Source: JAGRMG01 sp047975215 (lineage in GTDB: Bacteria; Pseudomonadota; Alphaproteobacteria; Rhodobacterales; Rhodobacteraceae). From it: DNA of 64,000 nt. Below are positions 35,904-44,565 of this stretch, in pieces. The notes under the pieces are model-generated. The model did no database searches and was not told where the DNA came from. It saw nothing but the letters and a program-made list of their open reading frames with translations. The stretch lies in the NCBI GenBank assembly GCA_047975215.1, contig JBKEDD010000014.1:11333-75332 (forward strand), read 5' to 3'. The first letter of the stretch is position 1; each line of letters begins with the position of its first letter. Made by a program: the position numbers and the translations under genes.

Positions 35904-37124
35904 ATGAGGTTGACGAGAATTATCGCGAGCGGCATCATCTTGGGGTCGGTCTCGTTGACGGCCCTAGATGCGCAAACCTTGCGCAACGCGCAGCCACCGG
36001 CCGAATTCCCGCCGGCCTCCTACAAGGGCAAACAGTATATCGACAGTCGCGGCTGTATCTACATCCGTGCCGGTATCGACGGCAATGTGACCTGGGTGCC
36101 GCGTGTCTCACGCGCACGCAAGCAGGTTTGCGGATACAAGCCGACAGCGGTTGCCGGCACAAGCGCGGCGAAACCGGTGCCGAAAACGACGGTGATCACC
36201 AACCCGCAGGCCACAGCGGCCAGACCGGCGGCGCCACCGGCCGCTGCGGTCACACCGGCGGCCCCGAAACCGGCGGCTCCACCGAGCCCGGCGAGGGTGG
36301 CGCCGCCGCGTACCGTCGCGGCGCCGGCACCGGCCGCGCCCCGCGCAGCCGCGCCCGCGGCGACGCACGTCACCGCAGCGCGGCCAATGGCCACGACGCG
36401 CACCACCACCGCGCGGCCGCCGTCAACGCAGGCCTACCGGCCCTCGCCCGGACCCAAGCCAACAATCGTGTCGTCGCAGCCCGCGAGCGCGGCGCCGCCG
36501 ATCCAGCCGCGCCGCGCTCCGGCGCCCGCTGCCTCGGGCGGGTGCCCCAACGCTTCGGCGTTCAGCCAGCAGTTCATAAACCGGACGGGGGTGCGCTGCG
36601 GCCCGCAAAGCGAACCACCCGTCACCTATGGCAAGGGCTGGGACCGGTCGTCGACGCTGGTACTGCCGAGCGATACCCGTGTCGTGCCGCGCCACGTTCA
36701 TGACAAGCGTCAGAACACGACCAACGTGACGGTGCCCGCCGGCTACAGGGCGGTCTGGAAGGACGACCGCCTGAATCCGCACCGGGCCGAACGCACCCTG
36801 GCGCCCTCCGTGATCCAGGCGCGGCTTCCGGTGCCGGCGGGCTACAAGCGGGTGGAACGCGGTGACGGTCGGTTGAACATCCATCGCGGCGTCAAGACCG
36901 CCAGCGGCGAGGCCGGGACCGACCTGATCTGGACGCGCACCGTGCCGCGAACCCTTGTGCCGGTCGAGACGCAGCCGCAGATCGTCAGGCTGAGCGGACC
37001 GGCCGCGCGCTCGCTGGCCGAGGCCCGCGCGCCCGCGACGATACGCGTTTCGTCGCGTTCGGCGCCAGAGGCCGCAGGCGGGTCGCGTCGGGTATCCCCG
37101 GCGGGGGCGGCGCACAGGCGATAG
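35904..37124 (+). CDS. Secreted Pro/Ala-rich protein with duplicated VPAGY motif
   Basis: A 406-residue exported protein with an N-terminal signal (about 1-24), then a conserved domain containing two cysteines (RGCIYIRAGIDGNVTWVPR, QVCGYKP). A long low-complexity Pro/Ala/Thr region (about 90-205) follows, then a second Cys pair (GGCPNAS, VRCGPQ). Two copies of a VPAGY-x(5-7)-DDRLN/GDGRLN-x-HR motif come next. Similar roseobacter proteins are sometimes annotated as SPOR-domain proteins; I cannot confirm that fold here. Probably an envelope protein, function unknown. Confidence 0.7.
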   Translation: MRLTRIIASGIILGSVSLTALDAQTLRNAQPPAEFPPASYKGKQYIDSRGCIYIRAGIDGNVTWVPRVSRARKQVCGYKPTAVAGTSAAKPVPKTTVITNPQATAARPAAPPAAAVTPAAPKPAAPPSPARVAPPRTVAAPAPAAPRAAAPAATHVTAARPMATTRTTTARPPSTQAYRPSPGPKPTIVSSQPASAAPPIQPRRAPAPAASGGCPNASAFSQQFINRTGVRCGPQSEPPVTYGKGWDRSSTLVLPSDTRVVPRHVHDKRQNTTNVTVPAGYRAVWKDDRLNPHRAERTLAPSVIQARLPVPAGYKRVERGDGRLNIHRGVKTASGEAGTDLIWTRTVPRTLVPVETQPQIVRLSGPAARSLAEARAPATIRVSSRSAPEAAGGSRRVSPAGAAHRR

Positions 37125-37245
37125 GGCGGGCGCCCGGCGGGGCTGCTTTGCCGCCAATTCCGAAACTCGCCCTCCGGCAATCGTGTCGCGTGTTGTCGGA
37201 TTCGGGCATTCTTTCGCCGGGTGAATTCGCTTGAACGAAACTGCG

Positions 37246-38259
37246 CTATCCGCCGCAGATGCTTTGCAGCCGCACCCAGTCGCGGTCGGGCAGGATCGGT
37301 TCTAGCGTGCGGCCGGCCATGGGATCGGCCTCGATCAGGCCCAGCACGGATTCGCCGGTTATGTCGCGTGCATAGGCATAGGGGCTGGAGGGCACCGCGG
37401 CCTGGGCGAACGCGGCCAGCAGCGTTTCGGTCGCCGGTTCACGGCGCGGGGCCGACAGCATCTGTTCGGCGTAACGATCAAGCGTTTCGCGCGACACCTG
37501 CCCGGTGGTCAGCAGGCGGAACGATGCCGTGACGCCGCCATGGGCCAGCAGTTCGGCCAGCGGGTCGTTCTGGGTCGCGCGGACACGTTCGGCCAGGATG
37601 TAGCCTGCCAATGCCGCCGGGTCTTCGTGATCCTCGATCAGCGCGCGGTTCAGCAGGATCATGCCGCCCGGCAGCAGCAGGCTGTCGGCGATGCCGGCCC
37701 GCAGGACAATCAGTTGCCTGACCCCGGTCCGGTCGGCGAGGCGGGCAAGGATGGCGGTGGTTTCGGGACTGGTGCAGGCGCTGCCGGCAACGCGCCGGAT
37801 ACGGCCCAGCAGTGCCTTGCCGATGTCCTGGCGCTTGATATCGGGAACGACCGAGACGGCGTGGCGCTGAAGGGCGCTGGGCAGCCAGACGACCATCAGC
37901 GCAAGAAACCCCAGCACCACGGCCAGAACCCCGAAATGGCGCAGCCGGCCCGGATGCGGCCGGGCGCGTTCGATCGCCTTGCGAAGGCCCTCGATGGCGT
38001 CGATCATCACGGCCTCGGAGTCTTGCAGTTCCAGGGTCTCGCCGGGGTCGCCATCGGGGGAGAATATCGCCGGGCGCACGCCCGGGTTCTGGCGTTCGAT
38101 CGCGGCCAGCGACCAATGCGCCAGCGCCCTGTCATTGAGGTCGGAGATGGTCAGTGTGGCATCGCCGACCGATACCACCACCTCGCGCCGCTGATCCTCG
38201 GGGGTCGCGCGCCACAGCCCGGTCGCCTCGAGCCGTTGGTATCGTGTCAGCGCCGTCAT
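37246..38259 (-). CDS. Membrane protein with M48-like fold lacking the zinc motif
   Basis: A 337-residue protein. An N-terminal domain of about 110 residues resembles a PH-like beta barrel (VVVSVGDATLTISDLNDRALAHW) and precedes one membrane helix (about 111-128). The C-terminal region follows the M48 peptidase layout (LLLPGGMILLNRALIEDHEDP). Where HExxH is expected it has AGYILAERVRA, so the zinc ligands are missing. It is probably a non-catalytic relative, or a protein of unknown function that merely resembles M48. It converges with the gene before it. Confidence 0.6.
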   Translation of the reverse strand: MTALTRYQRLEATGLWRATPEDQRREVVVSVGDATLTISDLNDRALAHWSLAAIERQNPGVRPAIFSPDGDPGETLELQDSEAVMIDAIEGLRKAIERARPHPGRLRHFGVLAVVLGFLALMVVWLPSALQRHAVSVVPDIKRQDIGKALLGRIRRVAGSACTSPETTAILARLADRTGVRQLIVLRAGIADSLLLPGGMILLNRALIEDHEDPAALAGYILAERVRATQNDPLAELLAHGGVTASFRLLTTGQVSRETLDRYAEQMLSAPRREPATETLLAAFAQAAVPSSPYAYARDITGESVLGLIEADPMAGRTLEPILPDRDWVRLQSICGG

Positions 38260-38377
38260 GTCGCCTGAATGTGCCCGCTGCTGCCGCTCGTGCCTGTCGC
38301 GTTTTTCACAAGCCTAGCATGCGGGCAATCCCGGCGGCAAATGGCATTGCCGCCGGTGATGTCGTTTGTCGCGCCGG

Positions 38378-38569
38378 TCAGGCGGAGGGCAGCCCCATGC
38401 GCCGGAACAGCCCGGCCACCGGGCACAGGCCGGTAAAGGCCGATTGCAGCAGGTTGGCGCCGACGAAGACGGTCAGCCAGACGAAATGCGGCGACACGTA
38501 GACGGTCAGGACGACCGAAAGCAGCACCATGAAGCCCGCGAATGCCATGACGGCCCTGTTCACGCTCAT
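38378..38569 (-). CDS. DUF2892 (YgaP-type) small membrane protein
   Basis: A 63-residue protein with two membrane helices and the pattern GLCPVAGLFRRMG near the C-terminus, typical of the DUF2892/YgaP transmembrane domain. In other bacteria this domain is found fused to or next to rhodanese in sulfur or sulfide detoxification. An AGGAT site lies upstream of the ATG. An ATTC-N8-GAAT operator on its promoter supports a sulfide link, though no rhodanese or sqr gene is adjacent. Confidence 0.85.
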   Translation of the reverse strand: MSVNRAVMAFAGFMVLLSVVLTVYVSPHFVWLTVFVGANLLQSAFTGLCPVAGLFRRMGLPSA

Positions 38570-38612
38570 TACCCTATCCTTTCAGCTCGGGGCGCCGCTT
38601 GCGCGGCTTTGT

Positions 38613-38646
38613 ATTCAAATATAGGAATATGTGGCGGGGACGGCAA
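38613..38646 (-). promoter_or_regulatory. Promoter with SqrR/BigR-like operator over the -10
   Basis: On the minus strand a -35 TTGCCG (38646-38641) is followed, after exactly 17 nt, by -10 TATATT (38623-38618). The -10 lies inside an inverted repeat ATTC-N8-GAAT (38613-38628), the form reported for the persulfide-sensing repressor SqrR of Rhodobacter. The start codon is 44 nt downstream of the operator. Repression by blocking RNA polymerase is the expected mode. No sqrR gene is in the window. Confidence 0.65.
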
Positions 38647-38673
38647 GACCGCCGCGGGCCGAGTGACGCAATG

Positions 38674-40299
38674 TCACAGGGTTCGGGCGATCTCGCGAAG
38701 CTGGAACTTCTGGATCTTGCCGGTGGATGTCTTGGGCAGTTCCTGGAACACTACGCGTTTGGGGGTCTTGAACCCAGCGAGGTGCTGGCGGGCGAAGACG
38801 ATCATCCCGGCCTCGTCAACCGCGGCACCCTCTTTCAGTTCGACGAAGGCGCAGGGCACCTCGCCCCATTTCATGTCGGGTTTGGCCACCACGGCGCAAA
38901 GGCTCACATCGGCGTGTTTCATCAGCACGCCCTCGACCTCGACCGAGGAGATGTTCTCGCCCCCCGAAATGATGATGTCCTTAGCCCGGTCGGCGATCTT
39001 GATATAGCCGTCAGGCGTCTGAAAGGCGATGTCGCCGGTGTGGAGGTACCCGCCGGCGAAATCCCTGTCGGTGGCTTCGGGGTTCTTGTAGTACCCTTTC
39101 ATCACGACGTTGCCGCGAAACATGATCTCGCCCAGCGTTGCGCCGTCGCGTGGCACCGGCGTCATGGTCTCGTCCATCACCGTGGTTTGCTCCATCATCG
39201 GCATGAGGATGCCGGTGCGCGCCTTGATCTCGTAGCGTTCGTCGTCCGGCAGGGTGTCCCATTCGGGCCGCCACAGGCATTCGGTGCCCGGACCGTAGGT
39301 TTCGGTCAGCCCGTAGACCTGGGTTATGTTGAAGCCCAGCGGCTCGATCTTCGCAAGGGTCGCTGCGGGGGGCGGGGCGCCGGCGGTGAACACCTCGACC
39401 ACGTGATCGAAGGCGCGGCGTTCCTCGGGACGTGCGTTCACGATCATGTTCAGCACGATGGGGGCGCCGCCGAAATGGGTTGCACCCTCGTCGGCGATGG
39501 CGTCATAGATCGCGCCCGCCGTGATATTTCGGCAGCAGATCACGGTGCCGCCCAGAAGCGGCATCATCCAGGTGTGGCACCAGCCGTTGCAGTGAAACAG
39601 CGGCACGATGGTCAGGTATTTCGGGCGCTGAGTCATGTTCCAGCTTACCACCTGCGAGAACGTGCTGAGATAGGCACCGCGATGGTGATAGACCACGCCC
39701 TTGGGCCGCCCGGTGGTGCCCGAGGTATAGTTCAGCGCGAGGCTTTCCCATTCGTCTTGGGGCATGATCCACGCAAAGCCCGGATCGGCCCCGGCCAGTA
39801 CATCCTCGTATTGCGGATGGCGGCCGCCGGCCGGGTGCCCGGCCTGTGGGTCGGGCACCTCGACGATGGCCGGGCCGTTGCCCTCCATCAGTTCTATGGC
39901 GGCCTCGGCAAGGTCCATGAACTGGCTGTCCACCAGTACCACCCTGGCGCCGCCATGGCCGAGGATATAAGCCACGGTGTCGGCTTCGAGCCGGGTGTTG
40001 ATGGTGTTCAGCACCCCGCCGCAGGCAGGCACGCCGAAATGCGCCTCGGCCTGGGCCGGGATGTTGGGCAGGATGGTCGCCACAACGTCGCCCGGAGCCA
40101 CTCCCATGCCGGCAAGTGCCGCGGCCAGCCGGGTGCAGCGTTCGTGATATTCGCGATAGGTCTTGCGGTGTGTGCCATAGACGACGGCCAGATCGTCGGG
40201 AAAGATGTCGGCGGCGCGCCGCAGATGCGACAGGGGCGTCAGGGCGACGAAATTCGCCGCGTTGCGTTCCAGCCCGGTTTCATCCGCCATCCAGCCCAT
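38674..40299 (-). CDS. Acyl-CoA ligase, DmdB-like (methylmercaptopropionate-CoA ligase type)
   Basis: Adenylate-forming ligase of 541 residues. The ATP loop is YTSGTTGRPKGV, the adenine motif is YGLTETYGP, the hinge is DRAKDIIISGGENIS, and the C-terminal catalytic lysine lies in PKTSTGKIQK. The N-terminus (MGWMADETGLERNAANF) and overall sequence resemble roseobacter DmdB, which activates the DMSP product methylmercaptopropionate. General medium-chain acyl-CoA synthetase is the alternative. No dmdA, dmdC or dmdD is adjacent, so the sulfur role is not proven. Confidence 0.8.
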   Translation of the reverse strand: MGWMADETGLERNAANFVALTPLSHLRRAADIFPDDLAVVYGTHRKTYREYHERCTRLAAALAGMGVAPGDVVATILPNIPAQAEAHFGVPACGGVLNTINTRLEADTVAYILGHGGARVVLVDSQFMDLAEAAIELMEGNGPAIVEVPDPQAGHPAGGRHPQYEDVLAGADPGFAWIMPQDEWESLALNYTSGTTGRPKGVVYHHRGAYLSTFSQVVSWNMTQRPKYLTIVPLFHCNGWCHTWMMPLLGGTVICCRNITAGAIYDAIADEGATHFGGAPIVLNMIVNARPEERRAFDHVVEVFTAGAPPPAATLAKIEPLGFNITQVYGLTETYGPGTECLWRPEWDTLPDDERYEIKARTGILMPMMEQTTVMDETMTPVPRDGATLGEIMFRGNVVMKGYYKNPEATDRDFAGGYLHTGDIAFQTPDGYIKIADRAKDIIISGGENISSVEVEGVLMKHADVSLCAVVAKPDMKWGEVPCAFVELKEGAAVDEAGMIVFARQHLAGFKTPKRVVFQELPKTSTGKIQKFQLREIARTL

Positions 40300-40376
40300 G
40301 ATTGTCCGCTCCCGAATTATCGTGCAAGCCTTGTCGCGAAACGATATTGCGCCGACAGGCCCACGATGGGAAGTCC

Positions 40377-41285
40377 ATGAATACAGGCAGCGAAGACAAC
40401 ACCCTGAAAGCGGCCCTGGCGATGGTATGCGCGATGGCGGTCATAGGGGTGATCGACAATTTCATTCCGCACCTGGCGCGCGAGATCGGTCTTTGGCAGT
40501 TTCATTTCGTGCGTGCGCTGTTTGCCATCCCTCTGGTGGCCGCGCTTTCGCTGATCGGGCTGGGCCGGGTGCGCCCGGTGCGCGCCTGGGCGGTGGCGGC
40601 GCGCAGCCTGATGGTGGCGGTGTCGATGCTGTTCTATTTCAGCGCCCTGGCCCTGATGCCCATCGCGCAGGCACTGGCGGGGCTGTTCACGTCGCCGATC
40701 TTCGTTCTGCTGGTCACAGCCATCGGCATGCGCCGCCGGATAGGGCCGTGGCGGGTGCTGGCGGTGGCGATCGGCTTTTCAGGCATCCTTTGCGTATTGC
40801 AGCCCGATCCGCGCAAGTTTGATCTTGCGGTTCTGATCCCGGTGGCGGCGGGGTTCTTCTATGCGCTGGGCGCCATCGCCACACGGTCGCTTTGCGCGGG
40901 CGAGAGCACGGTGGCGATGCTGATGGGCATGTGGGTGGCGCTGGGCGTGTTCGGGGCGGTCGGGCTGATCCTGCTGGCCATGTTCCCGGTCGATACGCCG
41001 CCCGGCGCGGCCGGGTTCGTCACCCGCGGCTGGGTCTGGCCGATGTGGCAGTCCGCGCCATGGGTGGCGTTGCAGGTCGTGGGTTCCATCACCGGGGTGT
41101 TCCTCGTCATCAAGGCGTATCAACTGGGCGAGGCGTCCTATGTCGCGGTGTTCGAGTATTCGGTGATGATCTTCGGCCCGCTGTTCGCATGGGTCGCTTT
41201 CGGGCAGCCGGTGACGGGCTGGCAGGCGATCGGCATCGTCCTGATCGCCGGTGCGGGCGTGATCATCGCGCTGCGCTCGAAATGA
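40377..41285 (+). CDS. DMT-family (EamA) transporter
   Basis: A 302-residue permease with ten predicted membrane helices in two EamA repeats (about 10-140 and 155-295). A GGGAAG site precedes the ATG at 40377. The family exports or imports small metabolites such as amino acids; nothing here identifies the substrate. It is divergent from the acyl-CoA ligase gene. Confidence 0.88.
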   Translation: MNTGSEDNTLKAALAMVCAMAVIGVIDNFIPHLAREIGLWQFHFVRALFAIPLVAALSLIGLGRVRPVRAWAVAARSLMVAVSMLFYFSALALMPIAQALAGLFTSPIFVLLVTAIGMRRRIGPWRVLAVAIGFSGILCVLQPDPRKFDLAVLIPVAAGFFYALGAIATRSLCAGESTVAMLMGMWVALGVFGAVGLILLAMFPVDTPPGAAGFVTRGWVWPMWQSAPWVALQVVGSITGVFLVIKAYQLGEASYVAVFEYSVMIFGPLFAWVAFGQPVTGWQAIGIVLIAGAGVIIALRSK

Positions 41286-41388
41286 AGGGGCGTGCGCGCG
41301 GGAGCTGCCCCGGCGGCGGCGGCCGGGCAGGGCGTTGGCCGCAAGACGGCCGGTTCGCGCCCGTCCGGCGGCGATGGGGGATTGCATC

Positions 41389-42036
41389 ATGATCCTGTCA
41401 CCCGGCCGCGGCTTTGTCTTCATCCACATTCCGAAAACCGGCGGTACCTCGCTGGCGCTGGCGCTGGAGGCGCGGGCGATGAAGGACGACATAATGCTGG
41501 GTGATACGCCCAAGGCGCGCCGCCGCCGCCACAAGGCGCAGGCCATGGGGGCGCGCGGGCGGCTGTGGAAGCACTCGACCCTGGCCGATATCGAAGGGCT
41601 GGTGCCCGATGCGGTGCTGGGCGGGCTGTTTGCCTTTACGTTGGTGCGCAACCCGTGGGACCGGGCGGTAAGCTACTATCACTGGCTGCGCGGACAGGAA
41701 TTTCGCCATCCGGCCGTGCGGCTGGCGAAATCGCTGGAATTCGCGCAGTTCGTCGCGCATCCGCAGACCCGGGCCGGTCTGCGCCGATCGCCGGCCTCAT
41801 CCTACATGCGCCGATCCGACGGAACGCTGCAATGCTCGGCCTTTATCCGCATCGAACGGTTCGGACAGGACGCGGCACCGCTGTTCGCGCATCTGGGGTT
41901 CCCATTCGATCTGCCGGTTGCGAACCGGTCCGGGCGGGCGCGCGATTTCCGTGGATACTACGACGATATGACCGCGGCCATCGTCGGAGAGGATTGCGCC
42001 GAGGATATCGCGCGGTTCGGCTATGCGTTCGGCTAG
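41389..42036 (+). CDS. Sulfotransferase family 2 protein
   Basis: A 215-residue cytoplasmic PAPS-dependent sulfotransferase. The 5'-phosphosulfate loop is FIHIPKTGGTS near the N-terminus, and the 3'-phosphate motif is LVRNPWDRAVSYYHW near residue 85. A GGGGGA site lies about 9 nt before the ATG at 41389. It probably sulfates a surface glycan; the acceptor is unknown. A second, unrelated TPR-type sulfotransferase lies at 60009-61754. Confidence 0.85.
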   Translation: MILSPGRGFVFIHIPKTGGTSLALALEARAMKDDIMLGDTPKARRRRHKAQAMGARGRLWKHSTLADIEGLVPDAVLGGLFAFTLVRNPWDRAVSYYHWLRGQEFRHPAVRLAKSLEFAQFVAHPQTRAGLRRSPASSYMRRSDGTLQCSAFIRIERFGQDAAPLFAHLGFPFDLPVANRSGRARDFRGYYDDMTAAIVGEDCAEDIARFGYAFG

Positions 42037-42298
42037 TCGCATGGGATCGCAGGGCGATATGGCGGGGGCGGGTCGTGCCAGGTGCGCTTGCGAACTGCGT
42101 TGAATTCCGCGCGATTGTCACCGCAGGCGCGAAAATCCCCCTGTCTTCCGGGGTATTGTCCGCAATTGCCGAACCAATGCCGCAATCTTGCCGTACTTTC
42201 GGCCATTGGCGAACCATCGAATCAGGCTTTCTGGCCGACGGGACCACGTCAATCCTCGCCCGTCCCGAAACTGCTGCCAATTCGAGGGGAACCGTCCG

Positions 42299-42691
42299 AT
42301 GTTCGGTTGGATGCGCGACGAGAGCGATGCCGTGCCCGGCACGGATGACCAAGGCGTTGCGCTGAGCGACATATTGATCACGGGCCATGCCGGGTTGCTT
42401 TCGGGCATGGATGTCGCCACCGATCGCGGCTGGCGCAAGGTCGACATGTTGCGGGTAGGCGACAAGGTGCTGACATTCGATCGCGGGCCGCAACCGCTGG
42501 TCGATATCCAGCGCGAATCGGTCCACCCGGGCGGGCGGGCGGCGGGCGATGCGATCTGTCCGATCCGGGTCCCGAAGGGCGCGCTGAACAACGACACCGA
42601 TATCTGGCTGATGCCCGACCAGGGGTTGCTGGTCGAAAGCGAAACGGTGCGCGATGTCCTGGACGACCCTTTCGGGGTCTGCTCCTGCTGA
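42299..42691 (+). pseudogene. Hint-domain protein gene truncated at its 3' end
   Basis: 130 residues starting MFGWMRDESDAVPG with a GAGGGGA ribosome site. ATDRGWRKVDMLRVGDKVLTFDRG is a typical Hint-domain opening, and LMPDQGLLVESETVRDVLDDPF is typical of the middle of roseobacter Hint proteins. The protein then ends abruptly with GVCSC, where relatives continue for roughly 60-80 residues. The lost part coincides with the start of an IS481-type transposase remnant at about 42710. The gene was probably cut by insertion and deletion of that element. Confidence 0.6.
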
Positions 42692-42709
42692 GTGCAGAAT
42701 GACACTCTG

Positions 42710-42903
42710 TGCGCTTCATCCAGTACTCCCTGCGCGAATGGGCCTACGGGTACGTCAATCAAACCTCGGAGCAGCGAAAGGCCGAACTGCCTTACTGGCG
42801 ACACCACTACAATTGGAATCGCTCCAACGCTGGGATAATATGTACACCATCTATCAGCCGATCAGGGTTGGACGTGAAGAACCTAGTGAGACTCCACAAC
42901 TAG
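42710..42903 (+). pseudogene. IS481-family transposase remnant (C-terminal end only)
   Basis: About 64 codons read RFIQYSLREWAYGYVNQTS, then AELPYWRHHYNWNRS and finally SISRSGL ending NLVRLHN and a stop. This is the characteristic C-terminus of IS481-type transposases (relatives have RFIQ-SLREWAYA-QTS and HYNWHRPH). The DDE core, the N-terminus and any left end are missing, so it is a decayed fragment. The histidines normally in the NWHRPH motif are replaced (NWNRSN). Its 3' end abuts and slightly overlaps the convergent Hint gene. Confidence 0.75.
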
Positions 42904-43946
42904 GCGGCGTGTTGGCTCGGATGCCGAAGGCAACTATTCACGCCTGGTATCTTTGCCTCCAAAGGTTTCAGGCACATACGCGCGGTTGGTCCATAGCTTG
43001 ACGGTGAGTTCATAAGATATGGGAATAATTCAAGGATTTCATCTTGGGTGACCTTGTCTTGTTGACTGATAGCGCGGGCGGTTGGATAAAAGCTCTCAGT
43101 CCACACCCCGTCACTAATGACCAACTCGTGTTGATCGAACAGGATGTGAAAGTACTCAACTTCACCACCCTCCTGAATAAAAATGTCTTGTCCGTCAACT
43201 AGTGCATGGGCTGGGGCGAGAACTGACGAACAACCAAAGTTCAGTTCCACTGACGCTCCTGACACTCTGATCCGGTGTTGGCGGCTCAAACGCATAGTCG
43301 TGGTGTTGCCTATTGCACCAGGCAGAAACACGACCGGTGCGAAGTTGCCCAGCGCAGGAACCTTGCGAGAGCCGATCCATCGGATTTCTTGGAACCCATG
43401 GTCTTTGGTAAGAACGCGAGCTCCGGGAAGGAGTTTTTCAATGGGGCATTCCTCCTGGTCGGTCGTGATTAGCGTACCGCGGGCGAAACACACTAACTCG
43501 TAACTTGTCGCATCATCAAAGTTCAATCCAGCAAGATTGAGTGAGGTCGCAAAGTTGCTTCCGAAAGTCACAGACTTCAGATCATTGCCATCAAGCGCCG
43601 CGGCAATGCTATCGCTGATGATCATGTAGTATTGCGAAATTCCTCCGACGGTGACTTCGATTATGTTGATCGTGCCAGAAACCGTCGATCCGTTGCCTAG
43701 AGTGAAAGTCGAGTCCGTGAAATTGAAGCGACCTTCGTACGTGCCTTCAAAAGTTCCATTTCCGTCCAGATCGATTGTGTCGCCTGGTTGCATGACGCCG
43801 GTGCTTCCTACGACTTCCGCATTTAGCGCAGCATCCACAGTCGAAACTAGGTCGCCGCCGGTGAATGACCAGGTTGTTCCAAAAAGCGCGGATGTCGGAT
43901 CGCTCGTGATCGCCAGTTCAACGAGCCTGTTCGTTGAAATCGTCAT
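42900..43946 (-). CDS. Hint-domain (intein-like autoprocessing) protein
   Basis: A 348-residue protein. Residues about 1-145 form an Asp/Gly/Thr-rich secreted-type domain (DTIDLDGNGTFEGTYEGRF). A Hint domain follows, starting at C153 (LVCFARGTLI), with a LSRQHRIRVSG segment and the typical VEYFHILFDQHELV block. Such proteins are common in roseobacters and may self-process. The gene is clearly less GC-rich than its neighbours, a sign of separate origin. The last 15 residues (after EAKI) look unlike the family and may come from the junction with the IS remnant. Confidence 0.8.
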   Translation of the reverse strand: MTISTNRLVELAITSDPTSALFGTTWSFTGGDLVSTVDAALNAEVVGSTGVMQPGDTIDLDGNGTFEGTYEGRFNFTDSTFTLGNGSTVSGTINIIEVTVGGISQYYMIISDSIAAALDGNDLKSVTFGSNFATSLNLAGLNFDDATSYELVCFARGTLITTDQEECPIEKLLPGARVLTKDHGFQEIRWIGSRKVPALGNFAPVVFLPGAIGNTTTMRLSRQHRIRVSGASVELNFGCSSVLAPAHALVDGQDIFIQEGGEVEYFHILFDQHELVISDGVWTESFYPTARAISQQDKVTQDEILELFPYLMNSPSSYGPTARMCLKPLEAKIPGVNSCLRHPSQHAA

Positions 43947-44196
43947 GTTTTGCCCCAGTTAACAAACGCTTTATTTCCAGAGACGCCAGAAGTATGCGCT
44001 CTAGCCGACCAAAGTTAGGTTTTTTTTGGGCAACAGCCAGTATGGCGTGTTGACAGGTGTCTTTGAACAGCAGAACAACAAGTGCACCAAACACCTTGGC
44101 TACGCATTTTCGGCCAGAAAGGGTGACGATCTCGAATAGGTGGTTCGCTTCGTCTGAACAGTTTTGCGCTGTTTCGTAGGTGGATTTTCCGCTCGG
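43947..44196. other. AT-richer spacer upstream of the Hint gene
   Basis: This stretch contains an 8-T run at about 44023-44030 and presumably the promoter of the leftward Hint gene. Base composition matches that gene rather than the surrounding chromosome. A minus-strand frame is open across most of it, but it has no convincing start or family match, so I do not call a gene. Confidence 0.35.
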
Positions 44197-44470
44197 CTAT
44201 GCCGCTACCGGCTTGTGCAGCATCAGCCAGAGGATGACCGGAACCGCCGCGAAAGCCGGGTATCGGCAGGCCAGCCACCAGCGAACGGCCCGGCCAGCCT
44301 TCGGTCAATGGCCGGCCGGCCCGACGGGCCAGGACATGGCCGGTTTGCGGTTGCAGCAGCGCCGCGGTGGCGGTGAACACGGTATCGGCCAGCACCACGA
44401 TCCCGGCGGCGGATACGACATGTGCGAACAATATCGGCGCGTGCATCTTCGAGCATGCGCACATGGACAG
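44197..44470 (-). pseudogene. Decayed DUF2269-like membrane protein gene
   Basis: One minus-strand frame encodes GIVVLADTVFTATAALLQPQTG then ARRAGRPLTEGW, close to the first half of DUF2269 membrane proteins. Just after it the frame changes: the other frame reads FAAVPVILWLMLHKP and a stop at 44197, resembling the family's last membrane helix. The middle helices are missing, so an internal deletion with frameshift is likely. No intact start is visible. It lies in the disturbed region next to the Hint/IS remnants. Confidence 0.45.
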
Positions 44471-44565
44471 CCCCGAGATCGTAACGTGCACCGTCCTGCA
44501 AGGCGCCTGGCGCCGGTTGTCGCGAAACTGCGGGGCCGGGCGGCAGCGCCCGGCCCCGAACCACG

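Noticed and set aside
43940..44160. A minus-strand frame open through the spacer upstream of the Hint gene
   Set aside because: No good start or ribosome site, no family match, and it runs into the Hint coding start in another frame.
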